In this document: one piece after another, positions 44,604-52,991 of the stretch
Layout of the letters: each line of letters begins with the position of its first letter
Numbering within the stretch: the stretch's first letter is position 1
The notes under the pieces: generated by a model
Told to the model about the DNA's origin: nothing
What the model saw: only the letters and a program-made list of their open reading frames with translations
Databases searched by the model: none
NCBI GenBank assembly: GCA_016930015.1
Contig: JAFGHR010000113.1
Coordinates: 49,967-113,966 of the forward strand
Source of the DNA: Anaerolineae bacterium
GTDB lineage: Bacteria; Chloroflexota; Anaerolineae; Aggregatilineales; Aggregatilineaceae
Direction: 5' to 3'
DNA: 64,000 nucleotides
Translations under genes and position numbers: made by a program

Positions 44604-47600
44604 ATGGCCGATGAACTATCGCTTCGCATTTTTCTTTTTGGTCCCTTCAGGTTAACCGTGGGGCAAGAGGCTGTTACCCTGCCGCCCCAACCCGCGGCTG
44701 TCTGCTCGTTTTTGATCCTGAACCGGCAGCGACGCATCACGCGTGAGGAAATTCAAACCGCGTTCTGGCCGGATGCGCCGCCTACCAAAGCGCAAGAACG
44801 GCTGCGGCGTGCGCTTTATTTGCTCCGGCAGGTCATGCGTCCCCACACTGATCTGCTCGCGACAGAAGGAAACGAAGTAGCGATCGCACCCGATGCGGCG
44901 CTGTGGGTTGACTATGAGGCATTTGAACAGGCGTTGATGGATGCCTATGGCGGGTCGCAGCCCCGGCGCAGGCCGTTACAGGATGCTGTCGCGCTGTACA
45001 AAGACGACTTGCTCAAGGATATTTATGCGGATTGGGTGCTGCTGGAACGCGAACACGCCCGGCAGCGTTTTTTTACCGCGTTGCGTCACCTGATTCTGGC
45101 GTGCCAACAGGATGCTGTCTGGCCGGACGTGATCACGTATGCGCATCACATGCTGGAGGTTGACCCGCTCCAGGAAGCGGCCTACCGCGCGTTGATGACC
45201 GCGTACAGCGCGACCGGCGATCGGAGTGCCGCGATCCGCCTGTACCAGCAGTGTGTCCAGATTCTTGACCAGGAAATCGGCGCCGAACCGCTCCCTGAAA
45301 CCACACAATTGTACGAGGATATCCGAGACGGGCACGGCGCTGTGATGGTTGAGCCGCCCGTATTGGTTAACATGGACGCGCCGTCCGCTACCGATCTTCA
45401 GTGGGTGCCGTTAGTTGGCCGCGAGCAAGAACTCGCCGAGATCGCGGCGGAGTGGTCTGTCTGCCAGAACAACAACAGCCGTTTGGTACTGATTATCGGG
45501 CCAGCCGGTGTTGGGAAAACCCGCCTCATTGAGGAGGTTGTACGGCGTTTGCCTGCGCCGGGCATAAAGGTGATAGCCGGAAACTGTTATGCGATGGAAG
45601 CCGGTACACCCTACCAGTTGATATCTGACTTGATGCGTAAGGCTGTTGTCGAGGGTGTGGAAAAACTGCCATCCGTAACGCTGTCGGACCTGGCCCAGTT
45701 GATACCCTCGCTGGCTTTTGAGATGCCGGGAGCCGGTCCCGAACAGCGCGGGATTATGCCTGATATGAGCGTGCGGTTGCAGGAGGCCGTCACCCAGGTG
45801 ATTCGCCACCTGGCATCATCCGGCAATGGTTTGTGGGTGATCGCGGAAGATTTACACTGGGCCGACCCGGCCAGTTTGGCTTGCTTGAATCATGCGCTGC
45901 GGTGGTGCAGCGATCTGCCGCTGATGGTTGTTGCGACTCTGCGTGACGAAGAAGTATCGTTTGACTCGCCGCTCATGGACTGGCCGACAAGTTCAGTGCA
46001 TGCGCCCGCCCCTACCACGTTGATCCGGCTTGGCCCGCTGCTGCCCGACCAACTCGACGAGCTGCTGTCACAGCTTGTCGGGCGCGACGCGTCCAAGCTG
46101 GGCTCGCTGTTATTCCGGGAAACGGCGGGAAATCCTTTTTTTGTCGTTGAAACACTCCGCGCGCTGGTTGAGCAGGAGGTTTTGTACGCTGAACACGATG
46201 GGCGCTGGCAGGTTCGGCTTGACGCCCTGCCACGGCCTGCCGATTTGCCCATGTCTGACGTGGTGCTGACTAATATTCGGGGCCGTATCCGGCGGTTGTC
46301 ACGTGCGGCCCAGGAAGTGTTAACCTCGGCGTCAGTTGTTGAGCATGATATCGATGAGGTGTTGTTATCGCGCCTGGTTGAGCCGTCGATTTCGTTTGAG
46401 CTGGCCCTGGACGAGGTGTTAAAAGCGTATATCCTGGAAGAAACAGAGCCGGGCCTGTTCCAATTTACACATATCAAAGTGCGCGAAATTATATATGCGG
46501 ACACAAGCGCTCCTCGACGCCGGTTTCTGCATCGGCGTATTGCCGAAGCATTAGCCGAACGCAGCCATGGTGTGATTCTTGCAGACATAGCCAAGCTGGC
46601 CTACCACTACGGCCAGGCCCGGCAGTGGACTCAGGCGCTCATCGAGAACTGGCGTGCGGCGCAAACTGCGTTGGCAGCCGGTGCGATGGCAGAAGCCAAT
46701 CGATACGCGGGTGTGGCGCAGGATATTTTAAACAATTATCCGGATGACATCACCCAGGATGCGCTGCCTGTTCCCCTGGTGGCGATTACCTTTGATCTAC
46801 TGGTGCTCCAGGCCGAGTTCAGGCGCCAGGCGGCTACCGCCGGATTGTACTATCCCCCTGGTATGATTGCGGCGATCGAAGAACTGCTTCCGGACGTGGA
46901 CGAATCGCGGCAGGCACGCGCATCGCTTCAGCAAGCAACGCACCTGTTAGGCCAGGGTGATCTGTCGGGCGCCAATGATGCCGCCGAACGGGGCCGGATA
47001 TTGTTTAACCGGCTTGGTGATGTGTGGGGCGAGTTGGACGCGGCCCAGCACCAGATCGATATTGCCTACCGCTCCGGTGATATGGTGGCGATGCAGGCCC
47101 ATTTGGACGGCATGCGCGCGTTGAGTGTGTCTGCCGATCATCCCCGTGTGCGCCAGTTGTTGGCCAACAACGAAATGCGGTTGGCTGTGTATCGCGGCAA
47201 CTGGATCGATGTGCTGCGGCTGGCCCAGGAATTGTCATCATCGGAAGGACAGCACCGCGATCCTTCAACGGCATGGTTATCACTTGCGAATCTGGGATTG
47301 GCCTACATGAAACTGGGCGACCACGACACGGCTTATGAGGTCGCTCAGCAGGCTGTGGAAGCCAGTTGGGATGCGAATGTGCTGGGGCTTGGTGCGCGCC
47401 TGTTGTTAGCCAAGCTCGAATTATTGCAGGGCAATGCCGATCACGTGCGTTCGATTTTGCTTGGCCTGCTCGAAAACCCCGATCCGTTAATGGGTGAGGT
47501 GGAAGTTGTATCACCGGCGCTGACATTGGTTCGTTGTTATGTAGTGGATGGTGATGACGACAGCGCTAAACAGTGGGCTAAGCGTGCATCTCAGGCGGTG

Positions 47601-47993
47601 AGCCGGGTTAAGCTGCCGGTTTTGTTCCCGCTTTCTCAGGTAGCCTGGGCGCTGACTCACATCGCAGCCGGGCGTTTTGATGATGCGCGTAAGCGGCTGC
47701 TTTATCCCCTGGAATATATGGTGTTGTTGGAAGATACATCGCTTCAGGAGCTGTTTGTTTTGCGAGCGGCTGCGGCGCGCGGACTTGGTGATGAGGCGGC
47801 GGCTGCGCACTGGATCACCGAGGCGTTCGAAACACTTATGGAGCAGGCAGGCAACATTTCCCACCCCGCGTATCGTAAATCATTTCTTGAGCGTATCCCC
47901 CTTCACCGGTTTATCCAGGCGGCCTATAAAAATCCGGCATGGCAGCCTGAGGATGTTTTCAGACTGAAGGATACAACTGAAAACTGGATTTAA
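44604..47993 (+). CDS. SARP-type regulator with AAA ATPase and TPR domains
   Basis: This 1129-aa cytoplasmic transcription factor is of the AfsR/SARP kind. Residues 1-100 are an OmpR-like winged helix (SLRIFLFGPFRLTVG..., REEIQTAFWPDAPPTKAQERLRRALYLLR); 100-245 is the bacterial transcriptional activation domain (YEAFEQALMDA..., VALYKDDLLKDIYADWVLLEREH, AAYRALMTAYSATGDRSAAIRLYQQC). An ATPase follows with Walker A GPAGVGKTRL near 298-307 and Walker B LWVIAEDLHWADPAS near 409. The C-terminal half has TPR-like helices. The start is ATG 44604, chosen because the open frame continuing upstream lies antisense to the kinase gene; GTG 44578 is possible, as the ribosome site is weak. It is divergent from the kinase operon and probably regulates it. 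Confidence 0.83.
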   Translation: MADELSLRIFLFGPFRLTVGQEAVTLPPQPAAVCSFLILNRQRRITREEIQTAFWPDAPPTKAQERLRRALYLLRQVMRPHTDLLATEGNEVAIAPDAALWVDYEAFEQALMDAYGGSQPRRRPLQDAVALYKDDLLKDIYADWVLLEREHARQRFFTALRHLILACQQDAVWPDVITYAHHMLEVDPLQEAAYRALMTAYSATGDRSAAIRLYQQCVQILDQEIGAEPLPETTQLYEDIRDGHGAVMVEPPVLVNMDAPSATDLQWVPLVGREQELAEIAAEWSVCQNNNSRLVLIIGPAGVGKTRLIEEVVRRLPAPGIKVIAGNCYAMEAGTPYQLISDLMRKAVVEGVEKLPSVTLSDLAQLIPSLAFEMPGAGPEQRGIMPDMSVRLQEAVTQVIRHLASSGNGLWVIAEDLHWADPASLACLNHALRWCSDLPLMVVATLRDEEVSFDSPLMDWPTSSVHAPAPTTLIRLGPLLPDQLDELLSQLVGRDASKLGSLLFRETAGNPFFVVETLRALVEQEVLYAEHDGRWQVRLDALPRPADLPMSDVVLTNIRGRIRRLSRAAQEVLTSASVVEHDIDEVLLSRLVEPSISFELALDEVLKAYILEETEPGLFQFTHIKVREIIYADTSAPRRRFLHRRIAEALAERSHGVILADIAKLAYHYGQARQWTQALIENWRAAQTALAAGAMAEANRYAGVAQDILNNYPDDITQDALPVPLVAITFDLLVLQAEFRRQAATAGLYYPPGMIAAIEELLPDVDESRQARASLQQATHLLGQGDLSGANDAAERGRILFNRLGDVWGELDAAQHQIDIAYRSGDMVAMQAHLDGMRALSVSADHPRVRQLLANNEMRLAVYRGNWIDVLRLAQELSSSEGQHRDPSTAWLSLANLGLAYMKLGDHDTAYEVAQQAVEASWDANVLGLGARLLLAKLELLQGNADHVRSILLGLLENPDPLMGEVEVVSPALTLVRCYVVDGDDDSAKQWAKRASQAVSRVKLPVLFPLSQVAWALTHIAAGRFDDARKRLLYPLEYMVLLEDTSLQELFVLRAAAARGLGDEAAAAHWITEAFETLMEQAGNISHPAYRKSFLERIPLHRFIQAAYKNPAWQPEDVFRLKDTTENWI

Positions 47994-48085
47994 CGGCTGT
48001 GCGTGTGCGGTCACGACTTGGTCACGTATGTGCAGGTATACTGACCACATGGTTCGCATATGTTTTGTCACGGGGAGTATCCGAT

Positions 48086-48298
48086 ATGAAACAAACGACC
48101 GACCGTTATCGTGCCGCAACATTTATCGTTCGGCTGTGGCATGAACCCCAGGACGAGTCGATTCCGGGCCAGTCCTGGCGCGGTACCGCCGTCCACGTGC
48201 AGTCCGGGTCCGAACGCACTATCCAGGAAATTGAGGGGTTGATGAGCTTTATGCAAGCCTGGATGGATAACACGGAACTGGGATCATGTGATACCTGA
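48086..48298 (+). CDS. Conserved small protein of unknown function (70 aa)
   Basis: The start is ATG 48086, with GGGGAG about 10 nt upstream; an earlier in-frame ATG lacks a ribosome site. The 70-aa protein has the pattern ATFIVRLWHEP..., WRGTAVHVQSG, then IQEIEGLMSFMQAWM, a beta-beta-beta-alpha layout with no signal peptide. I recall similar short proteins in Chloroflexota genomes but know of no function. It follows the SARP gene by 92 bp in the same direction. Confidence 0.55.
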   Translation: MKQTTDRYRAATFIVRLWHEPQDESIPGQSWRGTAVHVQSGSERTIQEIEGLMSFMQAWMDNTELGSCDT

Positions 48299-48315
48299 CA
48301 GGTTAAACTGGTGCG

Positions 48316-49494
48316 TTACCATACTGCCACGTGATTAGCCGTAGCCAGCGCCAGCAAAACCGCCTGGCGAAACCCTTTTGCTACCGGTTTTTCTTCGATA
48401 AATTCATCTAACCGGTGGGCGTGACCGCCGTATGAAATCCCAATAGTAACCGTTGGCAGTTGGTTGGCCAACAAAATATTGGCGTCCGTGCTCCCGATTT
48501 CGTAACGCGCTTTGAGAGAGACTGCTTCTAACGCGGCGCTGGCCAGTTGTACGAGTGGGTGATCAACCCTGATATATCCTGAGGGACGATCCCCTACGAT
48601 ATCAACGGTAAACTTAAGTGAGGGCTGCTGGAGCTCTGCGATCGCGGCCATGATTTGTTCTTCAAGCTGGGCAAGAAACGGCGGTTGTTCGGAGCGTAGA
48701 TCAAGATAGAGGCTGGCGGTTTGAGCCAGGCTGTTGACGGAATGCCCACCTTCGATCATGCCAATGTTATAGGTTGTACGCGGGCGAGTGACAGGCTGGA
48801 TCGATACAATTTTGGCGCCAAGCTTCATCAGTTCGTGAATGGCGCTGGGTTGGCCGAAATGCGTCCAACTGTGCCCTCCTGGCGTTTCGCACGTGATGTG
48901 TAACCGGCGGACGGCGATACCGCCGTGGTAGATGCGGCCTAAGGCCATCCCTTCGAGTACGATGGCTGCGCCTAGTTTTTCGCCCAGCATATCCCACACG
49001 GCGCGAATACCGGCCAGGTTACCCAGACCTTCCTCACAGCTATTTGCCACAAACCAGATATCTGACTTTGTTTGTAGTTTGGGATTCGATAATGTGCGAA
49101 CAAGGGCCAGCAGCCCGGCCACACCCAGGCTGTTGTCGCCAAGACCCGGACCGAACAGGTATTTGTCTTCTCGACGTGTGCTCAGATTGGTGCCATGCGG
49201 AAACACGGTATCCAGGTGAGCGGACACCAGCACAGCCGGTGCCGATGGATCGGAGCCGGGTAAACGGCCATAGACGTTAAATAAGCTGTCACGCTGGATG
49301 TTGTGCAGTTTATACTGCGAAAATTGCTTTTTGATGTAGGCTGCGCGCGGACCTTCATGAAAAGTCGGGGCAGGAATCTGTTGAATGGCAATTGCGTCGT
49401 GTATGATCTGCTGCACGTTTTTCTCAGAAAAAGCAGTTTGAAGATCGGTCACACTATCCAATGCCTGGATAACTTGCGCTGCGTTGTAGTCCAT
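48316..49494 (-). CDS. M20-family metallopeptidase
   Basis: This 392-aa dinuclear zinc aminopeptidase or dipeptidase acts in the cytoplasm, with no signal peptide. Metal and catalytic residues are in place: H93 and D95 in VSAHLDTVF, D120 in GLGDNSLGV, E154 and E155 in SCEEGLGN, and a C-terminal His in GGHAHRLDEFIEE. The dimerisation domain is inserted between (GIAVRRLHITCETPGGHSWTHFG). Close to PepT/CPG2-type tripeptide or carboxypeptidases; the precise substrate is unknown. GAAGGG precedes the ATG. It is convergent with the small protein gene and stands alone. Confidence 0.85.
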   Translation of the reverse strand: MDYNAAQVIQALDSVTDLQTAFSEKNVQQIIHDAIAIQQIPAPTFHEGPRAAYIKKQFSQYKLHNIQRDSLFNVYGRLPGSDPSAPAVLVSAHLDTVFPHGTNLSTRREDKYLFGPGLGDNSLGVAGLLALVRTLSNPKLQTKSDIWFVANSCEEGLGNLAGIRAVWDMLGEKLGAAIVLEGMALGRIYHGGIAVRRLHITCETPGGHSWTHFGQPSAIHELMKLGAKIVSIQPVTRPRTTYNIGMIEGGHSVNSLAQTASLYLDLRSEQPPFLAQLEEQIMAAIAELQQPSLKFTVDIVGDRPSGYIRVDHPLVQLASAALEAVSLKARYEIGSTDANILLANQLPTVTIGISYGGHAHRLDEFIEEKPVAKGFRQAVLLALATANHVAVW

Positions 49495-50041
49495 TAGTAC
49501 CCTTCAGACAAAATAACCCTGGTATTCTTCACCCAGTTATAGTACGCTGAATACCATTCTGGTTCCAATTTTGGTGTTCTGGCAACACGTGCGGGTGACA
49601 AACACGTAAATCCGGTGCGATTTGTGATATGCCGGGCTGGATCGGTGGGATTATTGTGGGTTAAGTTAGTTTGCCGAGTCTTGAGATGACAACACTCGGA
49701 ATGTTAAAAAATTAAAATAAAGTTAAACACGAGCCTATCCCGTACAGGTGGGGTAAACATGATCATATCACCCCCCACATGTACGGGTGTGATGGCTTTT
49801 TTGACCCAATTACTGCGGATAAGGCCGGTCGATGATCTGGCTAAAAACTAACGCGCTGGCTCTCAGGTTGTCAGCTACGCACCACATATTATAATCCAAT
49901 AGAGAATGGCTAAGTCATGTTAAAAGCGCGTCAGTGAGCGATACTGCCTCGAATAATAACACGTCGTTTGCAGATGGGCAGCATCAAAACAGTGTGTTAA
50001 TCACTCGCCCGATTTGATCGATTGGTCGCTGAGGAAAGAAC
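49495..50041. other. Gene-free spacer with a large hairpin and T-run
   Basis: This is the longest spacer in the window. Its main feature is an inverted repeat: CCCGTACA (49739-49746) with TGTACGGG (49780-49787) and, inside it, GTGGGG (49748-49753) with CCCCAC (49773-49778). CTTTTTT follows at about 49796-49802, so on the plus strand it looks like an intrinsic terminator, although no gene ends there. A small untranslated RNA ending here is possible. No ORF of note. Confidence 0.45.
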
Positions 50042-50704
50042 ATGGGGGCGAAGAAAGTTCTCCTCATTGAGAACGCACGGCTAAATGGCACATCGTTTGC
50101 CGCCGCGTTACAGCGCAAATATCAATTGGAGATCGCCCATTCTGGCAAGCAAGGGTTGTCGATCGCCCAATCTATGCAGCCCGACATCGTTGTTCTGGAT
50201 GCAGCTTCACTGCGCACATCGGGCAACCGTATCTGTTTCCGCTTACGGATCTGCCTGGGCGAAATGCCGATCATTCACATCCGGCCATCAGATGCCAAAA
50301 CAGAAGAGAGTCCAGCCGATGTACTGCTCATTCCCCCATTTACCTCGCGCAAACTGATCAACCGTATCGAACGTCTTGTCTCTGTTGATGAAGGCGAAGT
50401 GTTACAGGTTGGCCCGTTTTGTTTGAACCTGGAACGGCATCTGATTACGACACCGTGGAGTGAGAAAAAACTCACGCCGAAGTTATTTGCGTTATTCGAT
50501 ATCTTTTTGCGTAACCCAAACCAGACGCTAGAGCGGAAATACCTGATGCAGAAGGTCTGGCAGACGGACTACATGGGTGATACGCGAACACTGGATGTCC
50601 ACATCCGGTGGATTCGGCAGATCGTGGAGCCAACGCCTGGTAAAAAGCAGTACTTACAAACGGTGCGTGGAATTGGTTACCGGTTTGATCTGCCCGCTAC
50701 CTGA
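50042..50704 (+). CDS. OmpR-family regulator with degenerate receiver domain
   Basis: This 220-aa protein has a receiver-like N-terminal domain (about 1-115) and a DNA-binding winged helix (about 120-218: RKYLMQKVWQTDYMGDTRTLDVHIRWIRQIVE..., YLQTVRGIGYRF). The phospho-acceptor Asp is present (PDIVVLDAAS), but the acidic pair before it reads EN (LLIENARL) instead of DD or ED, and the conserved Lys near the C-terminus is missing (LLIPPF instead of LxKPF). It may work without phosphorylation. No sensor kinase gene is nearby. The start follows GAGGAAAG. Confidence 0.8.
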   Translation: MGAKKVLLIENARLNGTSFAAALQRKYQLEIAHSGKQGLSIAQSMQPDIVVLDAASLRTSGNRICFRLRICLGEMPIIHIRPSDAKTEESPADVLLIPPFTSRKLINRIERLVSVDEGEVLQVGPFCLNLERHLITTPWSEKKLTPKLFALFDIFLRNPNQTLERKYLMQKVWQTDYMGDTRTLDVHIRWIRQIVEPTPGKKQYLQTVRGIGYRFDLPAT

Positions 50705-50807
50705 AACGATCCACACGAGCAATAACCCCATCTAACACACAAAACAGCGCAGTGACGTATTCGCCACCTGGCCGTTTGTTCTCCAGCATAAACATCTGCG
50801 AGACACG

Positions 50808-50843
50808 TAAAAAGGCATCCCCACCGCTATCGTTGGGATGCCT
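50808..50843 (-). terminator. Terminator of rpsT
   Basis: A 9-bp stem (50813-50821 with 50835-50843) is followed on the minus strand by TTTTT. It lies 40 nt beyond the rpsT stop codon. Confidence 0.75.
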
Positions 50844-50882
50844 CAAGTTAGCTCGCCAACAGGCTTGATGGCAACCTAACAG

Positions 50883-51155
50883 CTATTGCTGCGCCTCTAG
50901 TTGGGCGAGCTGTTTCATCAAACGCCCCTTGCGGCGCGACGTATTGTTAGGGTGCAGAATACCCTTTACCGCCGCTTTATCAAGCGTAATAACGGCTTGA
51001 TGGGCTGCCTTACGGGCGTTTTCCAGGTCACCAGCCTCGATAAAAGCATGGGCCTTTTTGATCTCGGTGCGTGCTCTGGCGCTGATGATACGATTGCGCT
51101 GACGTTTAGATTCAGAGCTACGGATACGCTTCAGAGCAGACTTATGGTTAGCCAA
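50883..51155 (-). CDS. rpsT: 30S ribosomal protein bS20
   Basis: This 90-aa basic protein binds 16S rRNA early in 30S assembly. The sequence reads MANHKSALKRIRSSESKRQRN..., with the TTG at 51155 as start codon (GGAG 8 nt upstream, right before GCTAACCATAAG). A longer open frame upstream is an artefact. The motifs KSALKRIRSSEKRRxRN and LHPNNTSRRKGRLMKQL are typical, as is the length. A rare TTG start may limit its translation, as is known for S20 in enterics. It is divergent from the pseudouridine synthase gene. Confidence 0.95.
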   Translation of the reverse strand: MANHKSALKRIRSSESKRQRNRIISARARTEIKKAHAFIEAGDLENARKAAHQAVITLDKAAVKGILHPNNTSRRKGRLMKQLAQLEAQQ

Positions 51156-51335
51156 CAGTAAGTCTCCAGTTGTTCGCAAACTCAATTCGTTTGAGTGGGA
51201 ATTGTACCAAAGTGGGTAGTCTTTGTCCAGAGTAATGCGCACACTTCGCAGAGTAATCGCTTCAAATGTTGGGTTTTTGAGCAACTGCTGTATAGTCATA
51301 GTACGCTGTGTTGGATGAGAAAGTCGGTTTGGTGT

Positions 51336-52256
51336 ATGGAGCAAAACAACGAGTTTTTCGATTTTACTGCCAATGTGACTGATGAACGGCTGGACAAAAC
51401 GCTGGTCGCAACTCTGAATAATCTGTCGCGTGCCCAGGTACAAAACCTGATCCGTGACGGACAGGTCACGGTGGATGGGCGCTCGGTCAAAGCGTCTTTC
51501 CGGTTGGAGGGTGGTGAACACATCCGGGTGTTGCTGCCGCCAGAATCGGATCAGGAACTGGCGCAACCCGAAACGATTGCGCTGGATATCCTGTACGAAG
51601 ACGACCATGTAGCCGTGATCGACAAACCCGCCGGGATGGTGGTACATCCGGCATACGGCCATTCATCGGGCACGCTGGTCAATGCTGTGTTGGCACGCTG
51701 GCCGGCTGTAGCCGCGTTCAGCGAGCAGGATCGCGCCGGGATTGTGCATCGCCTGGATAAAGAAACATCCGGTGTCATCCTGGTAGCCAAGACCGCGGAG
51801 GCATTGACCGCGTTACGGGAGCAGTTCAAGGCCAGGCAGATTCACAAACGGTATATCGCGCTGGTCGAGGGTGTTCCTGATACGATGGACGGTATCATTG
51901 ACGCCCCGATTGGCCGCGATCCCAAGCAGCGGAAACGGATGGCGGTCACGCGTGACGGGCGCGAAGCGAGCACCGAATTTCACGTTTTGGAATCGTATGC
52001 TGATTTTTGCTTGCTAGAAGCTTTTCCTAAAACCGGTCGCACGCACCAGATACGGGTTCACATGGCATTTCTAGGGCATCCGATTGTGGGTGACAAAGTG
52101 TATGGGCGGCGCAAGCAGCGTATCAAAATCAAGCGCCAGTTTTTGCACGCGGCCTCGATTACGTTTCGTTCGCCGGAAAGTGACGCACCGCTGACCGTTG
52201 AATCGCCTCTCCCTGCTGCATTGGAAAACATTTTGAGCACGCTGCCAGATGAGTAG
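51336..52256 (+). CDS. rluD: RluA/RluD-family 23S rRNA pseudouridine synthase
   Basis: This 306-aa enzyme isomerises uridines to pseudouridine in RNA. The N-terminal S4 domain (about 14-68: ERLDKTLVATLNNLSRAQVQNLIRDGQVTVDG) is followed by the catalytic domain with LYEDDHVAVIDKPAGMVVHP, the active-site Asp 141 in HRLDKETSGV and FPKTGRTHQIRVHMAFLGHPIVGD. RluD is the best guess because of the S4 domain, but RluC cannot be excluded. Start ATG 51336 was chosen over an ATG at 51315 by homology of the N-terminus; both lack a strong ribosome site. Next gene is the redoxin, 42 bp on. Confidence 0.8.
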   Translation: MEQNNEFFDFTANVTDERLDKTLVATLNNLSRAQVQNLIRDGQVTVDGRSVKASFRLEGGEHIRVLLPPESDQELAQPETIALDILYEDDHVAVIDKPAGMVVHPAYGHSSGTLVNAVLARWPAVAAFSEQDRAGIVHRLDKETSGVILVAKTAEALTALREQFKARQIHKRYIALVEGVPDTMDGIIDAPIGRDPKQRKRMAVTRDGREASTEFHVLESYADFCLLEAFPKTGRTHQIRVHMAFLGHPIVGDKVYGRRKQRIKIKRQFLHAASITFRSPESDAPLTVESPLPAALENILSTLPDE

Positions 52257-52298
52257 GCGTGAAGACGATTTTGCCGTTGGCTCACCTTGGGAGACGAT

Positions 52299-52793
52299 AT
52301 GAGCGAAAAACAGGATACAACCAGCCTGGAAGCACCGGATTTTGTGCTGGCCGATGTTGACGGAAAAAACGTGCGGCTGTCTGATTTTCGGGGTGAAAAG
52401 AATGTTGTCCTGGTATTTAACCGGGGATTTACCTGACCTTACTGCCGCGCGCACATGGCGCAGTTGCGCCAGGATTATGATCAGTTTGTAGCACGTGATG
52501 CGGTTGTTCTGGTTGTTGGTTCGGACAGCAAGGACGCGTTTCAAGATTATTGGCAAAAGCACGCACTTCCGTTCGTGGGTTTACCCAATCCGGATCACAG
52601 TGTGGCCAAATTGTACGGGCAGCAGGTTCGGTTGATCAAGCTGGGGCGCATGCCCGCGCTGGTCGTGATCGACAAGCGGGGACGTGTGCATTACCAGCAT
52701 CATGGTAATTCGATGCGTGACATTCCACCCAACGACCGTATTTTAGCGCTGCTGGACACATTAAACACCGGTACGCTTCGTACATCAGTTTAA
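52299..52793 (+). CDS. Peroxiredoxin-like selenoprotein, UGA as selenocysteine
   Basis: The frame from ATG 52299 (GGGAG upstream) to TAA 52793 encodes 164 residues if the in-frame TGA at 52434-52436 (codon 46) is read through. It then matches an AhpC/TSA-type redoxin: [30 protein letters not shown], then NRGFT-U-PYC, with Sec exactly where the peroxidatic Cys lies and a resolving Cys at 49 (UXXC), then [11 protein letters not shown] and [17 protein letters not shown] near the end. Both halves align to one family without a gap or frame change. A SECIS-like hairpin follows the TGA. Standard gene finders would call two broken halves. The role would be reduction of peroxides with thioredoxin-like donors. 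Selenium machinery is not in the window; a pseudogene is the alternative. Confidence 0.75.
52456..52471 (+). promoter_or_regulatory. Candidate bacterial SECIS hairpin
   Basis: TGGCGC (52456-52461), loop AGTT, GCGCCA (52466-52471) form a perfect 6-bp stem within the coding region. The loop begins 25 nt after the UGA, inside the 16-37 nt range described for bacterial SECIS, and carries the required G and GU. SelB would bind it to deliver Sec-tRNA. Confidence 0.65.
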
Positions 52794-52809
52794 CGCGTCA
52801 GAACTCTAT

Positions 52810-52841
52810 TCCCCGACTGGTCGAACAAGCCGGGGATTTTT
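52810..52841 (+). terminator. Terminator of the redoxin gene
   Basis: TCCCCG (52810-52815) pairs with CGGGGA (52831-52836); the stem may extend one or two pairs inward. TTTTT follows. It sits 17 nt after the TAA, showing that transcription is meant to include the whole redoxin frame. Confidence 0.7.
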
Positions 52842-52991
52842 CTGTTTGGCCGGTACCGCTCATGTGTTCTGAATGTGTGAGACAAATTGGCTTTTTTACG
52901 GGTTTGGAGATACAGTAAAATATCAATATTGTTGGCTTATCCCCGGCCATGATTACCGAAAACCATTATCCCCACGGAGTGAGGAAATTCG

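Noticed and set aside
51156..51662. Long minus-strand frame upstream of rpsT
   Set aside because: Ribosomal protein bS20 is about 90 aa and begins MANHKSA; the rest is antisense to the pseudouridine synthase.
52434..52436. UGA in the redoxin as proof of a pseudogene
   Set aside because: The stop falls on the one codon where Sec is functional, both halves remain intact, and a SECIS-like hairpin and terminator fit; a pseudogene is less likely though not excluded.
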